Positions 19,647 through 28,809 of a DNA stretch of 64,000 nucleotides are shown piece by piece; the first letter of the stretch is position 1; every line of letters starts with the position of its first letter. Where the stretch lies: assembly GCF_021215455.1 (NCBI RefSeq), contig NZ_JAJPWV010000001.1, forward strand, positions 682,001 through 746,000, given 5' to 3'. A model generated the notes under the pieces. The model did no database searches and was not told the origin of the DNA. It saw only the letters and a program-made list of their open reading frames with translations. The stretch is from Mucilaginibacter roseus. GTDB lineage: Bacteria > Bacteroidota > Bacteroidia > Sphingobacteriales > Sphingobacteriaceae. A program made the position numbers and the translations under genes.

Positions 19647-22600
19647 ATGGCTTACGCGGAACTACAGGCAACATCAAATTTTAGTTTTTTACGGGGCGGA
19701 TCGCACCCGCAAGAGCTGGTTGAGCAGGCTAAGACACTTGGCTATACTTCAATTGCCATTACCGACCGTAATTCTATGGCCGGTATTGTACGTGCACACA
19801 TGGAAGCTAAAAGCAGCGGCATCCGTTTTATCCCGGCATGCAGGCTTGATCTGGATGATGGTGCCAGCCTGCTGGCTTATCCTGCTGACCATGAAGCCTA
19901 TGCCCGTCTTTCTGCGCTGCTTACTTTAGGTAATCTGCGGACTGAAAAAGGTAAGTGTTTGCTTTACAAAGCCGACGTGTATAACTATAAAGAGGGTATT
20001 ATATTCATCGCAGTTCCTCCCGAACGCTTAAACAGCAAATTTGAGTTTGATGTCGAGTTTTTAAATGATCTTAAAGAATATCAGCAACAATTTGGAAATG
20101 CGCTTTACTTGGCTGCTTCTTTTAATTATCACGGTCAGGATGCCAAAAGATTGTACAGGCTTGCGCAAACCGGGGTGCCGCTGGTTGCAACCGGCGATGT
20201 GCATTATCATGTAGCCGAACGTCGGGAACTGCAGGATGTGCTCACCTGCATCCGTGAAAAATGTACAATCCATAATGCGGGCTTTAAACTGCATCCTAAT
20301 GCCGAGCGCTACCTGAAATCTATGGATGAGATTTACAGGCTTTTCAGGGAATACCCGCACGCTTTAAGCAATGCTCTTTTGATAGCTGATAGCTGCAAGT
20401 TTTCGTTAGATTCTCTGAAATACCTCGAACCTGCCGAAAAGTTGGTAGACGGCCTCACCACTCAGCAACGGCTTGAAAAGTTGGCATGGGCGGGGGCAAA
20501 GGAACGTTTTGGTGATCCGGTACCTGAAAAGCATGTTGAACAAATAAAATTTGAGCTTGAATTTATTGCCAAGCGGCGTATTGCGTGGTATTTTCTGCGT
20601 GTTTATCGCTATACCCAGCAAGCTGAGGATTTAGGGATATTGCACCAGGGCAGGGGGTCGGCAGCTAATTCAACTGTATGTTATTGTTTAGGGATAACTT
20701 CGGTTAATCCGGCAGAAACACGGTTGCTTTTTTCGCGCTTTATGTCAGACGCGCGCGATGAATGGCCGGATATTGACGTGGATTTTGAGCATGAGCGACG
20801 TGAAGAGATCATCCAGTTTATATATAACGATTACGGACGCGATCGGGCGGCCATAGTAGCTACCATAACGCAGGAAAGGCACAAGGGAGCTATACGGGAT
20901 GTGGGCAAAGCGATGGGTCTGTCCGAAGATACAATAAAGCGGTTGGGTGCCACCATCTGGGATTTCAGGGAAGAGGGGTTTGATGAAAATCGGTTGAGCG
21001 GCCAGGGTTTAAACCCGCATGATCCGCTGATCCGCAAAGTACTGGAGCTTACTAATCAGTTAATTGGTTTCCCGCGGCAATTAGGCCAGCACACGGGCGG
21101 GTTTGTAATTACCGAAGGCAAGCTTACGGACATTTGCCCGGTGCACAACGCCCGTATGGTGCAGCGTACACAGGTAGAGTGGAATAAAGACGATCTGGAA
21201 GATCTGCAGATATTAAAAGTGGATGTGCTGGGGCTGGGTATGCTCACCATGATACGCAAGGCGTTTGATATGGTGCTTAAACATTACGACCGCAAGCTTA
21301 CCCTGGCAAACGTACCGCAAGGCGATCAGGATGTTTATGACATGATCTGCCGTGCAGATACCATCGGTGTTTTTCAGATTGAAAGCCGGGCGCAAATGTC
21401 CATGTTGCCGAGGTTGAAACCAAGAGAGTTTTATGACCTGGTGATAGAAGTAGCGATAGTAAGGCCCGGGCCTATTCAAGGAGACATGGTACATCCTTAC
21501 CTGCGCAGGCGCGATAAATTAGAATCACCGGAATACCCCAAACCGGAACTGGAAGAAATATTAAAACGGACGAAGGGTGTGCCATTATTTCAAGAGCAGG
21601 CGATGGAGATTGCTATTGTAGCGGCAGGTTTTACGCCAGCCGAAGCTGATCAGTTGCGCCGGAGTATGGCATCATTCAAGGCCAATGGTAAATTGCATAT
21701 CTACGAAAAAAAGCTTGTAGAAGGCATGGTTGCGCGTGGCTACGAAAGAGACTTTGCTCACCGCATATTTAAACAGTTGCAGGGTTTTGAAGGGTATGGT
21801 TTTCCTGAAAGCCACGCAGCCTCGTTCGCGTTGCTAGTATATATATCATCATGGCTTAAATATCATTACCCTGATGTGTTTTGTGCCGCTTTGCTTAACA
21901 GTCAGCCTATGGGTTTTTACCAGCCCGCCCAAATTGTACAGGACGCAAAAAATCATGGCGTGTTGATTTTGCCGGTTGATGTAAATTATTCTGAATGGGA
22001 TAATATTATCGAAAACAAGAACGGTGAAAATGCTGTTCGATTGGGCTTTAGGCAGGTAAAAGGTTTGCGGGAAGAGGATATGGCCATACTGGCTGTTTGC
22101 CGTAAAGATGGCTATATGCATATTGATGAGTTGAGAGCGGCCGGGGTGCCTGAAAATGCCTTACAAAGATTAGCAGATGGTGACGCTTTCCGTTCAATGG
22201 GTGCCGACAGGCGCATGGCCTTGTGGGAAATCTCCGCGCTTGCCGACAGGCCTATCGGTCTTTTTAAAGGACAACTATCTGAAACCGTGCTTGAAGATAC
22301 TGTTCCGTTACCGTTAATGACGCGTGGCGAACATGTGGTGCAGGATTATTTCTTCACCGGGTTATCGCTCAAAGATCATCCGGTTGGCTTGCTCCGTACG
22401 CAATTATCGCGCTTAAAAAATATTAGGATAAGTGAATTAGCCTACTGTAAAGATGGCGATTACGTAAGCATATCAGGCCTTATCACGGTACGTCAGCGCC
22501 CCGGAACTGCTAAAGGTGTATTATTCATGACCCTGGAGGACGAAACCGGCTCGGCCAACCTGGTGGTATGGCAAAAACTTTTTGACACTTATCGTAAAGA

Positions 22601-22835
22601 GATCGTACAATCAAAACTGTTTATGGCAAGCGGTAAATTGCAGATAGCCAACGGTGTAATACACTTGGTTGTAAGGCGTTGCTATAATCTAACGCCTATA
22701 CTTAACACCCTTACAACCAATTTACAAACGCCCACAATGCGGGGCGATGAAACGAGTAAGCCCGAAGATTATGACGGCCGATCATCACCTGCGCCAACAA
22801 GCCGGGCATTTCATAAAGGCCGTAATTTCCATTAA
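19647..22835 (+). CDS. dnaE2: Error-prone DNA polymerase DnaE2
   Basis: Alpha-subunit-type DNA polymerase of 1062 residues, shorter than DnaE1 (about 1160), as expected for DnaE2. An N-terminal PHP domain (about 1-200, starting YAELQATSNFSFLRGG), the palm with catalytic aspartates in PDIDVDF (about 372-378), fingers, helix-hairpin-helix and a C-terminal OB domain are readable. It performs translesion synthesis with ImuA/ImuB. Last gene of the operon. The last 45 residues are low-complexity (QTPTMRGDETSKPEDYDGR) and probably disordered. A convergent ctlX gene ends 5 bp after the stop. Confidence 0.95.
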   Translation: MAYAELQATSNFSFLRGGSHPQELVEQAKTLGYTSIAITDRNSMAGIVRAHMEAKSSGIRFIPACRLDLDDGASLLAYPADHEAYARLSALLTLGNLRTEKGKCLLYKADVYNYKEGIIFIAVPPERLNSKFEFDVEFLNDLKEYQQQFGNALYLAASFNYHGQDAKRLYRLAQTGVPLVATGDVHYHVAERRELQDVLTCIREKCTIHNAGFKLHPNAERYLKSMDEIYRLFREYPHALSNALLIADSCKFSLDSLKYLEPAEKLVDGLTTQQRLEKLAWAGAKERFGDPVPEKHVEQIKFELEFIAKRRIAWYFLRVYRYTQQAEDLGILHQGRGSAANSTVCYCLGITSVNPAETRLLFSRFMSDARDEWPDIDVDFEHERREEIIQFIYNDYGRDRAAIVATITQERHKGAIRDVGKAMGLSEDTIKRLGATIWDFREEGFDENRLSGQGLNPHDPLIRKVLELTNQLIGFPRQLGQHTGGFVITEGKLTDICPVHNARMVQRTQVEWNKDDLEDLQILKVDVLGLGMLTMIRKAFDMVLKHYDRKLTLANVPQGDQDVYDMICRADTIGVFQIESRAQMSMLPRLKPREFYDLVIEVAIVRPGPIQGDMVHPYLRRRDKLESPEYPKPELEEILKRTKGVPLFQEQAMEIAIVAAGFTPAEADQLRRSMASFKANGKLHIYEKKLVEGMVARGYERDFAHRIFKQLQGFEGYGFPESHAASFALLVYISSWLKYHYPDVFCAALLNSQPMGFYQPAQIVQDAKNHGVLILPVDVNYSEWDNIIENKNGENAVRLGFRQVKGLREEDMAILAVCRKDGYMHIDELRAAGVPENALQRLADGDAFRSMGADRRMALWEISALADRPIGLFKGQLSETVLEDTVPLPLMTRGEHVVQDYFFTGLSLKDHPVGLLRTQLSRLKNIRISELAYCKDGDYVSISGLITVRQRPGTAKGVLFMTLEDETGSANLVVWQKLFDTYRKEIVQSKLFMASGKLQIANGVIHLVVRRCYNLTPILNTLTTNLQTPTMRGDETSKPEDYDGRSSPAPTSRAFHKGRNFH

Positions 22836-22840
22836 GTAAA

Positions 22841-23758
22841 TTAATACTTAGCCGGCAAATGTACTTCGGCCATCATGCACCGTGCGCTGCCGCCGCCATT
22901 GGTTTCAATGGTGCTGATGTCAGCATAAACAGGTTTACTATAACTTGATAAAGTTTCGCGTTGTTCATCATCCAGGGAATTCCACGCGCTTGCCGACATT
23001 ACGATCAAACTTTCTCCAGCCTGATTATGCACCTCCAGCATATTGCCCGCAAAGTGGTTCATCTGCTCAAACGTAATATTGATGATCTCTTTACCGCTCG
23101 ATTCTATCGCGTCAATCACCGCTTCGAGTTGTTCATCGTCGGTTATGCTTTCCAGGCATATCACTACATATTTTGTTGCAACGGCCATCAGTACGTTGGT
23201 ATGATAAATGGCTTTGCCCTTGGCATCAAAAGCATCAAACAAAACGGCTTTATAACCGGACTGCTCGCAGAACGTTCGTAAAACATCGGCATCAGTGCGG
23301 GGCGAAAGGCAGGCGTACGCAATCTTATTTTCCCTGTCCAGCACCATACTGCCCGTGCCTTCCAAAAATTTATGCTCATTTTCAAAGCGGCTCAAATCTG
23401 TAATGTGGTCAACGTTAAAGGTTTCCTGCAAATCACGTATTACATCTTTCCGGCGCTCCAATCTGCGGTTTTCGGCCTGCATGGGATATAAGTACACATT
23501 GCCGTCCTCATGAAATGACACCCAGTTATTCGGAAATATCGAATCAGGGGTATGTGGTTCGGCGGTATCGTTTACTACAATTACATTTACGCCGTTATCA
23601 CGCAGTAACTGAACAAAGCCGTCAAACTCCTGTAACGCCTTTTGCTGTGTATCGGCTTGCTCAGCACTTTTGTTTTGAAAAGCGTTGCTGCCCGCGGTTT
23701 GCTCATTAAAGCCAAAAGCCACCGGGCGAATCATCAGTATATTAGATGTTGCTTGCAT
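22841..23758 (-). CDS. ctlX: Citrulline-utilisation hydrolase CtlX-type amidinotransferase-fold enzyme
   Basis: Guanidino-group-modifying enzyme of 305 residues. The conserved residues of the superfamily can be seen: Asp72 (PDSIFPNNW), Glu134 (EGTGSMVLD), His186 (HTNVLM) and the C-terminal nucleophile Cys294 (GGGSARCMM). By family definition (CtlX) it hydrolyses citrulline to ornithine, CO2 and ammonia. The reaction is not proven for this protein. It lies downstream of an arginine-deiminase homologue (132 bp apart, same strand). No transcarbamoylase or carbamate kinase gene is present. Dimethylarginine hydrolase is an alternative activity. Confidence 0.75.
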   Translation of the reverse strand: MQATSNILMIRPVAFGFNEQTAGSNAFQNKSAEQADTQQKALQEFDGFVQLLRDNGVNVIVVNDTAEPHTPDSIFPNNWVSFHEDGNVYLYPMQAENRRLERRKDVIRDLQETFNVDHITDLSRFENEHKFLEGTGSMVLDRENKIAYACLSPRTDADVLRTFCEQSGYKAVLFDAFDAKGKAIYHTNVLMAVATKYVVICLESITDDEQLEAVIDAIESSGKEIINITFEQMNHFAGNMLEVHNQAGESLIVMSASAWNSLDDEQRETLSSYSKPVYADISTIETNGGGSARCMMAEVHLPAKY

Positions 23759-23769
23759 TTGTTAGTTGA

Positions 23770-23893
23770 TAGTCTATAGACCATAGTCTATAGTAATTGT
23801 ATAAATGATAGAACTTATCCGATAGTAATTGACCTTAGTTCTTCTTATTAAATGGTTTTTTACCATGGTCCATGGACTATAGACCATGGACTA
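23770..23893. repeat. Palindromic CTATAG/CCATGG repeat cluster
   Basis: Two clusters of near-identical units built from TAGTCTATAGACC and GGTCCATGGACTA. The first is 23770-23793, the second 23862-23893. Each is self-complementary and they face each other across about 70 bp. The second includes the stop codon of the arginine-deiminase gene. Probable interspersed repeat; it could fold in the intercistronic RNA. Confidence 0.5.
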
Positions 23894-25327
23894 CTTAATC
23901 GCTTCCCGCCAAAGCGGCATACTCATACAGTGGAAACCACCGCGTGCACGCGATAGTTCTGCTGACGGTATCAGGATCAGTGTGTCTGTAATTGTTTTAG
24001 GATTTAATTCATCGCTTTCAAATTTTTGCAGCAATTCGGCCACTGGTATAATGTTAAATCCCTGGTTAACAAAAGCTTCTACAGTTTTATCGTTACGGTC
24101 ATAGCCTAATACCACGCCTTCCTTAATTGCCAGCAGGTTGCACGAGTCTGTCCATTGCTCACGGGCATCAAAAGGGAAGGTGTTATTGCCCGAATAAATA
24201 AACTTCACTTCGCCCTCATAGCCAAGGTCTTTATGGCTAATGTCGGTCAACAAATCCTCGATATTATCAAACGTTTTAGGCTTTTTACCTTGCCTGAATT
24301 GCACGATCTCTGTTTTTTCCTTGCTCTTTTTATCGGCAAACCACGCCGCCGGACCAGCCTCTTTTTCAGGCTTCTCTGCTATGGCCAGCGAGTGCAGTAT
24401 CACCCACATATCGCGCCTAACCTGCGTAAACACGGTATCAATATGCATGTAATCGCGCTTATTAGGTATTTTAACCACCGTTACCTTTTTAACCACGTTA
24501 TGCTCAAATAGCAATTTAATAGCTTCGTCCGCGCCGCTGGTTGATGTGCGCTCACTGCAGCCTATGATCAGGTGGTCGGGACTTACCATCATCACGTCGC
24601 CGCCTTCAAGCGTGGTTTTCTGCTCATTATCCTCGCCGGGGCGTAAAAAGTGATGGACAGTTTCCGGTATCTCCAGTATGTTGTCCCGAAATTCGGCGAA
24701 CAGCGGATGGTTGAAAAATATATACCGCATCAGCAACGTTTCGCGGAAACGGGCCTTTTTAGCAGGCTTATTCAATAATACATGGTTATTTATGGCGATG
24801 CCGATATCCCTCGAAAAAATCAGGTTTGGTATCGGCGCAAAGATCATTTCATCATCATTAAGCGCGCCGGAGATAAAAATTTTGGCAAGTTGTATCGGGT
24901 CGGTATCAATCAGCTTTAATTGCATGCGGTAACTGCAACCCTCAATTGCACAAACAGAGGCAACCAGTTTTTTGCGGATATCTGTTTCCTGCAAAATATC
25001 ACTCAACAGCACTTGTAGTTCAAGCACTTTGGTTGAAGCGTGGAAGTCTTTATTGTCAGGCTTAAAAAATGACCGGTCGATATCTACCTGATCGAGTTTA
25101 CCTTTTATCTTGCCGGAATCAAGGAAATACAGGAGTAGCTTGATATAGTAATCGTATTCTTTTTTGCGGAGTGTATCTAAGTGTACAATATCTTCAAACA
25201 GCCAATCCTGTGCTTTAGAGGGCACCACTTTACCCAACCCGCTATCCGGGCTATGAATCAATAAGGCACGCAAGCTGCCTATCTCCGAGGTTACATCTAT
25301 CCTGAAATCTTTATCGTTGATCGTCAT
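23891..25327 (-). CDS. Arginine deiminase-family protein
   Basis: Amidinotransferase-fold hydrolase of 478 residues, longer than classical arginine deiminase (about 410). The catalytic set is present: Asp174 (FSRD), Glu241-Gly-Gly-Asp244 (EGGD), His295 and Asp297 (HIDT) and Cys467 (RGGFHCMSMP). A lysine-rich stretch at about 316-365 is the extra part. It would convert arginine to citrulline and ammonia. It has its own -7 box (25346-25353) and shares a short divergent region with argS. The CtlX gene downstream may complete a two-step arginine to ornithine route. Some relatives are glycine amidinotransferases. Confidence 0.75.
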   Translation of the reverse strand: MTINDKDFRIDVTSEIGSLRALLIHSPDSGLGKVVPSKAQDWLFEDIVHLDTLRKKEYDYYIKLLLYFLDSGKIKGKLDQVDIDRSFFKPDNKDFHASTKVLELQVLLSDILQETDIRKKLVASVCAIEGCSYRMQLKLIDTDPIQLAKIFISGALNDDEMIFAPIPNLIFSRDIGIAINNHVLLNKPAKKARFRETLLMRYIFFNHPLFAEFRDNILEIPETVHHFLRPGEDNEQKTTLEGGDVMMVSPDHLIIGCSERTSTSGADEAIKLLFEHNVVKKVTVVKIPNKRDYMHIDTVFTQVRRDMWVILHSLAIAEKPEKEAGPAAWFADKKSKEKTEIVQFRQGKKPKTFDNIEDLLTDISHKDLGYEGEVKFIYSGNNTFPFDAREQWTDSCNLLAIKEGVVLGYDRNDKTVEAFVNQGFNIIPVAELLQKFESDELNPKTITDTLILIPSAELSRARGGFHCMSMPLWREAIK

Positions 25328-25345
25328 AAAAGGTTATAATAGTAG

Positions 25346-25353
25346 CAAATCTA
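25346..25353 (-). promoter_or_regulatory. -7 promoter box of the arginine-deiminase gene
   Basis: TAGATTTG on the minus strand, 18 bases before ATG 25327, matching TAnnTTTG. Confidence 0.5.
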
Positions 25354-25415
25354 TTACAAAATATGTTACCGATGTATGCCGTGTTATTTTTTACACCTAA
25401 CTCGCAGCATTTGAT

Positions 25416-25423
25416 TAATTTTG
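25416..25423 (+). promoter_or_regulatory. -7 promoter box of argS
   Basis: TAATTTTG, matching TAnnTTTG, only 4 bases before the ATG at 25428. The transcript would start at or next to the start codon (leaderless). Confidence 0.5.
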
Positions 25424-25427
25424 CCGG

Positions 25428-27194
25428 ATGAATTTTATTACTGATGCCGCCATTAAGGCCGTTAAGGAACTTTATAATACCGACATAACCGCTGATGCCA
25501 TTAGCTTGCAGGAAACCCGCAAGGAGTTTGAAGGCCAGCTCACCATAGTAACTTTTCCTTTCACACGATTTTCCAAAAAATCGCCGGAGCAAACCGGTAC
25601 CGAGATAGGCGAGTATTTGAAAGCCAACGTAAACGAAGTATCGGCATTCAACGTAATAAAAGGGTTTCTAAATATCTCTATCGCTGATGATTACTGGCTG
25701 AACACGCTTTATAACCAAATACTATCCGCTGATTTTGCAGAACCACAGTACAATGGCCAGAAAGTAATGGTGGAGTATTCATCACCCAATACCAATAAGC
25801 CGCTGCACCTTGGGCACATACGTAACAACCTGTTAGGTTATTCGGTTGCGCAGATATTAGCTGCAGCTGGGTACGAGGTAATAAAGTCTAATTTGGTGAA
25901 TGACAGGGGGATACACATCTGCAAATCCATGCTGGCCTGGCAAAAGTTTGGTAATGGAGAGACCCCTGAATCATCAGGCCTTAAAGGCGATCATTTAGTA
26001 GGGAAGTACTATGTAATATTTGATAAGGAATACAAAAAAGAGATTGAAGCGCTGAAAGCCGAAGGGCAAACTGAAGACGACGCCAAAAAGAATGCCCCGC
26101 TGATAAAAGAAGCCCAGCTTATGCTGCAAAAATGGGAGGCAGGCGATGAGGAAGTGATCAGCCTCTGGAAAACTATGAACAGCTGGGTTTATGCCGGCTT
26201 TGATGAAACTTATAAACGCCTCGGGGTTGATTTTGACAAGTTCTATTACGAGTCAAACACCTATTTGTTAGGTAAGGATATTATTGAGGAAGGCCTTGCA
26301 AAAGGTGTGTTCTTTAAAAAAGAGGATGGCTCTGTTTGGATTGACCTGACAGAAGATGGCCTCGACCAAAAACTGGTGCTGCGTGCCGATGGAACGTCGG
26401 TATATATTACCCAGGATATAGGTACCGCGCTGTTGAAATATAATGATTTCGGCATGGATAAGTCGATCTACGTAGTAGGTAATGAGCAGGATTATCACTT
26501 TAAAGTGTTGTTCCTGATCCTTCAAAAACTGGGCAAGGCTGATACTAACAGCCTGTTTCACCTGTCATATGGTATGGTTGATCTGCCGTCGGGTAAAATG
26601 AAATCGCGCGAGGGTACGGTAGTTGATGCTGATGATCTGATGGCCGAAATGGAGCATACCGCCAAACAGCGTACCGAAGAGTTAGGTAAGGTAGAAGGCT
26701 TTAGCGAAGAAGAAAAGAGTGCCTTGTACCATACTATTGGCATGGGTGCGTTGAAGTACTTTCTGTTAAAAGTTGATCCTAAAAAACGCTTATTGTTTGA
26801 TCCGAATGAGTCGGTAGATTTTCAAGGGCATACCGGGCCGTTTATCCAATACACCCATGCACGTATCAAATCAGTACTAAATAGGGCAGGGGTTGATTTT
26901 ACGGAGCGTACCGGCGTAAATACGCTCGCTGATGAAGAACGTGAACTTATCGTACTATTAAACCAATTTCCTGATATAATTACTCAGGCGGCAGAGGCTT
27001 ACAGTCCGGCTGTTGTAGCCAATTATGTTTATGAATTGGCAAAGGCGTACAATAAATTTTACCACGAACACTCCATTCTGCAAGCCGAAGATGAAGTATC
27101 CAAAAAATTCAGGCTGCAACTATCAGCAGCATCAGCCAAAGTAATTAAGAAAGGTATGGCGCTGTTAGGTATTGATGTGCCCGAGCGCATGTAA
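25428..27194 (+). CDS. argS: Arginyl-tRNA synthetase
   Basis: Class I synthetase that charges tRNA-Arg in the cytoplasm; 588 residues is the normal length. The N-terminal Arg-tRNA-synt domain leads to SSPNTNKPLHLGHIRNN, whose HLGH is the HIGH motif (about 125-128). GKMKSREGT (about 388-396) is the KMSKS-equivalent loop. The C-terminal anticodon-binding domain (DALR) ends in IDVPERM. ATG at 25428 has a -7 box just upstream. It is divergent from the arginine-deiminase homologue, so charging and breakdown of arginine have neighbouring promoters. A strong terminator follows. Confidence 0.96.
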   Translation: MNFITDAAIKAVKELYNTDITADAISLQETRKEFEGQLTIVTFPFTRFSKKSPEQTGTEIGEYLKANVNEVSAFNVIKGFLNISIADDYWLNTLYNQILSADFAEPQYNGQKVMVEYSSPNTNKPLHLGHIRNNLLGYSVAQILAAAGYEVIKSNLVNDRGIHICKSMLAWQKFGNGETPESSGLKGDHLVGKYYVIFDKEYKKEIEALKAEGQTEDDAKKNAPLIKEAQLMLQKWEAGDEEVISLWKTMNSWVYAGFDETYKRLGVDFDKFYYESNTYLLGKDIIEEGLAKGVFFKKEDGSVWIDLTEDGLDQKLVLRADGTSVYITQDIGTALLKYNDFGMDKSIYVVGNEQDYHFKVLFLILQKLGKADTNSLFHLSYGMVDLPSGKMKSREGTVVDADDLMAEMEHTAKQRTEELGKVEGFSEEEKSALYHTIGMGALKYFLLKVDPKKRLLFDPNESVDFQGHTGPFIQYTHARIKSVLNRAGVDFTERTGVNTLADEERELIVLLNQFPDIITQAAEAYSPAVVANYVYELAKAYNKFYHEHSILQAEDEVSKKFRLQLSAASAKVIKKGMALLGIDVPERM

Positions 27195-27198
27195 TACA

Positions 27199-27227
27199 AA
27201 AGGGGCGAAAGCCCCTTTCTTTTTTTT
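27199..27227. terminator. Terminator after argS
   Basis: Arms AAAGGGGC (27199-27206) and complement (27211-27218) with a GAAA tetraloop, then a T-run reaching the stop of the convergent regulator gene. Classic rho-independent form for argS. Confidence 0.9.
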
Positions 27228-28561
27228 CAATTCAAATGATATTCCTCCAGCTTACGGTAAAGTGTTGTTAAGCCGATGCCTAATAATCGGGCAGCCTCGG
27301 TTTTATTACCGCCGGTGTACTGTAGCACTTTAAAAATATGCTGCTTTTCGATAGTCGCCAGATCGAGCGCGTTGCTGTTGCTGCTGTTTTTAAACCTGAA
27401 GTCGGGCGGGAGCTGGTTGGGTGTAAGTGTTTCGCTGTCAGCTAAAATAACTGCGCGTTCAATGCAGTTCTTTAACTCCCGGATGTTGCCTTTCCAATGG
27501 TGGCTGTTTAAAAGCTCGACAAATTGATTGTCCATTTTATTTATTCTACTATTTATTTTAGCGGCAAATTCTTCCATGTAATGTTTCGCCAGCAACTCGA
27601 TGTCTCCCTTACGCTCGTTTAAGGATGGAAGCGTGATAGTGAACACGGATAACCGGTAGTACAGATCTTCACGAAAACGACCGGCTTCAGATTCCTTCAT
27701 CAGGTCGCGGTTAGTGGCGGCCAAAATGCGTACGTTAACCTTGGTGGTTTGTGTATCGCCAACCTTAATAAAAGTTTTACTCTCCAGCACACGTAGCAAC
27801 TTCGCCTGCAGCTCCAGGCTCATTTCGCCTATTTCATCCAAAAATATGGTGCCGTACTGCGCTTCCTCAAATAACCCTTTTTTATCTTTAACAGCCCCGG
27901 TAAATGCGCCCGCTTTGTAACCGAATAATTCACTCTCCAATAATTCAGGTGTAAAGCTGCTGCAATTAACGGCAACAAAGGGCATCAGCCTGCGTTCACT
28001 ATCGTAATGTATAGCCGATGCGAAAACCTCTTTACCGGTACCTGTTTGGCCCAGCAATAATACGGTGGTGTTCGTAGCCGCTACTTTTCGCCCAAGGGCG
28101 ATAGCCTCGGTAATTTGTTTGGATTGACCGATAATATTAGCGAAGCTGTACTTTTTAGCCAGTTTAGCTTCAAGCTCATAAACCTTTAATTGCAAGCGGG
28201 CTTTATCAACAGCTTGATTGAGCAAAGGTATAATCTTCTCATTATCATCGCCTTTAATGATGTAATTAAAAGCGCCGTTTTGTATAGCCTTTACCGCATC
28301 ATTAACGGTGCCATACGCGGTTAAATTAATAACCTCAACATACGGGCGTAACTCCTTAATGTTTTTCACAAGGTCAACACCGTTTATATCAGGCAGCTTA
28401 ACATCGCTTAAAACAGCCATTATATTTTCGCGGGCGAGTATTTTTAACCCCTCTTTGCCGGTGGCCGCCTCAAGTACCTCAAAACCTTCCAGCCCGATAA
28501 TCCTCGACAATAAACCACGTAGTTTTTCCTCATCATCAATTATCAGCACTTTGGGTTTCAT
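27227..28561 (-). CDS. NtrC-type sigma-54-dependent response regulator
   Basis: Response regulator and enhancer-binding protein of 444 residues. The N-terminal receiver has the phospho-acceptor Asp53 (LSDVKLPD) and the acidic pocket IIDDEE (7-12). The AAA+ domain has Walker A GQTGTGKE (171-178) and the sigma-54 contact motif GAFTGA (218-223). A C-terminal Fis-type HTH follows (KTEAARLLGIGLTTLYRKL). It activates RpoN promoters when phosphorylated. The cognate kinase is not adjacent; the kinases at 130 or 5311 are not linked by position. -7 box at 28578-28585, ATG at 28561. Confidence 0.93.
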   Translation of the reverse strand: MKPKVLIIDDEEKLRGLLSRIIGLEGFEVLEAATGKEGLKILARENIMAVLSDVKLPDINGVDLVKNIKELRPYVEVINLTAYGTVNDAVKAIQNGAFNYIIKGDDNEKIIPLLNQAVDKARLQLKVYELEAKLAKKYSFANIIGQSKQITEAIALGRKVAATNTTVLLLGQTGTGKEVFASAIHYDSERRLMPFVAVNCSSFTPELLESELFGYKAGAFTGAVKDKKGLFEEAQYGTIFLDEIGEMSLELQAKLLRVLESKTFIKVGDTQTTKVNVRILAATNRDLMKESEAGRFREDLYYRLSVFTITLPSLNERKGDIELLAKHYMEEFAAKINSRINKMDNQFVELLNSHHWKGNIRELKNCIERAVILADSETLTPNQLPPDFRFKNSSNSNALDLATIEKQHIFKVLQYTGGNKTEAARLLGIGLTTLYRKLEEYHLN

Positions 28562-28577
28562 ACCTTGAAAATTTCAG

Positions 28578-28585
28578 CAAATATA
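28578..28585 (-). promoter_or_regulatory. -7 promoter box of the NtrC-type gene
   Basis: TATATTTG on the minus strand, 16 bases before ATG 28561; matches TAnnTTTG. Confidence 0.5.
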
Positions 28586-28776
28586 TCGTAAAAATACTTG
28601 CTTATATATTCCTGGTCTGTCTTTGGTTACCACAGGTTTTCGCCTTAAATAAAACAACTGTAAGCGTTGCCGAACAAAGTACTGTGCTTTTAGGTTTAAC
28701 GTTATAGTTTAAAGGTTGCTGTAGTTATTGTAAAGGCTGAAATCAACCATTTTATTATAAAAAAGCGTGTTTTAGC

Positions 28777-28784
28777 TATATTTG
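28777..28784 (+). promoter_or_regulatory. -7 promoter box of pta-ackA
   Basis: TATATTTG, matching TAnnTTTG, 25 bases before the TTG start at 28810. Confidence 0.5.
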
Positions 28785-28809
28785 CGTACCTCTTAAAATT
28801 TATCAAAAA

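Noticed and set aside
23770..23893. Possible CRISPR array from repeated CCATGG/CTATAG units
   Set aside because: The repeats are short, self-complementary and not separated by unique spacers of regular length. No cas gene is present.
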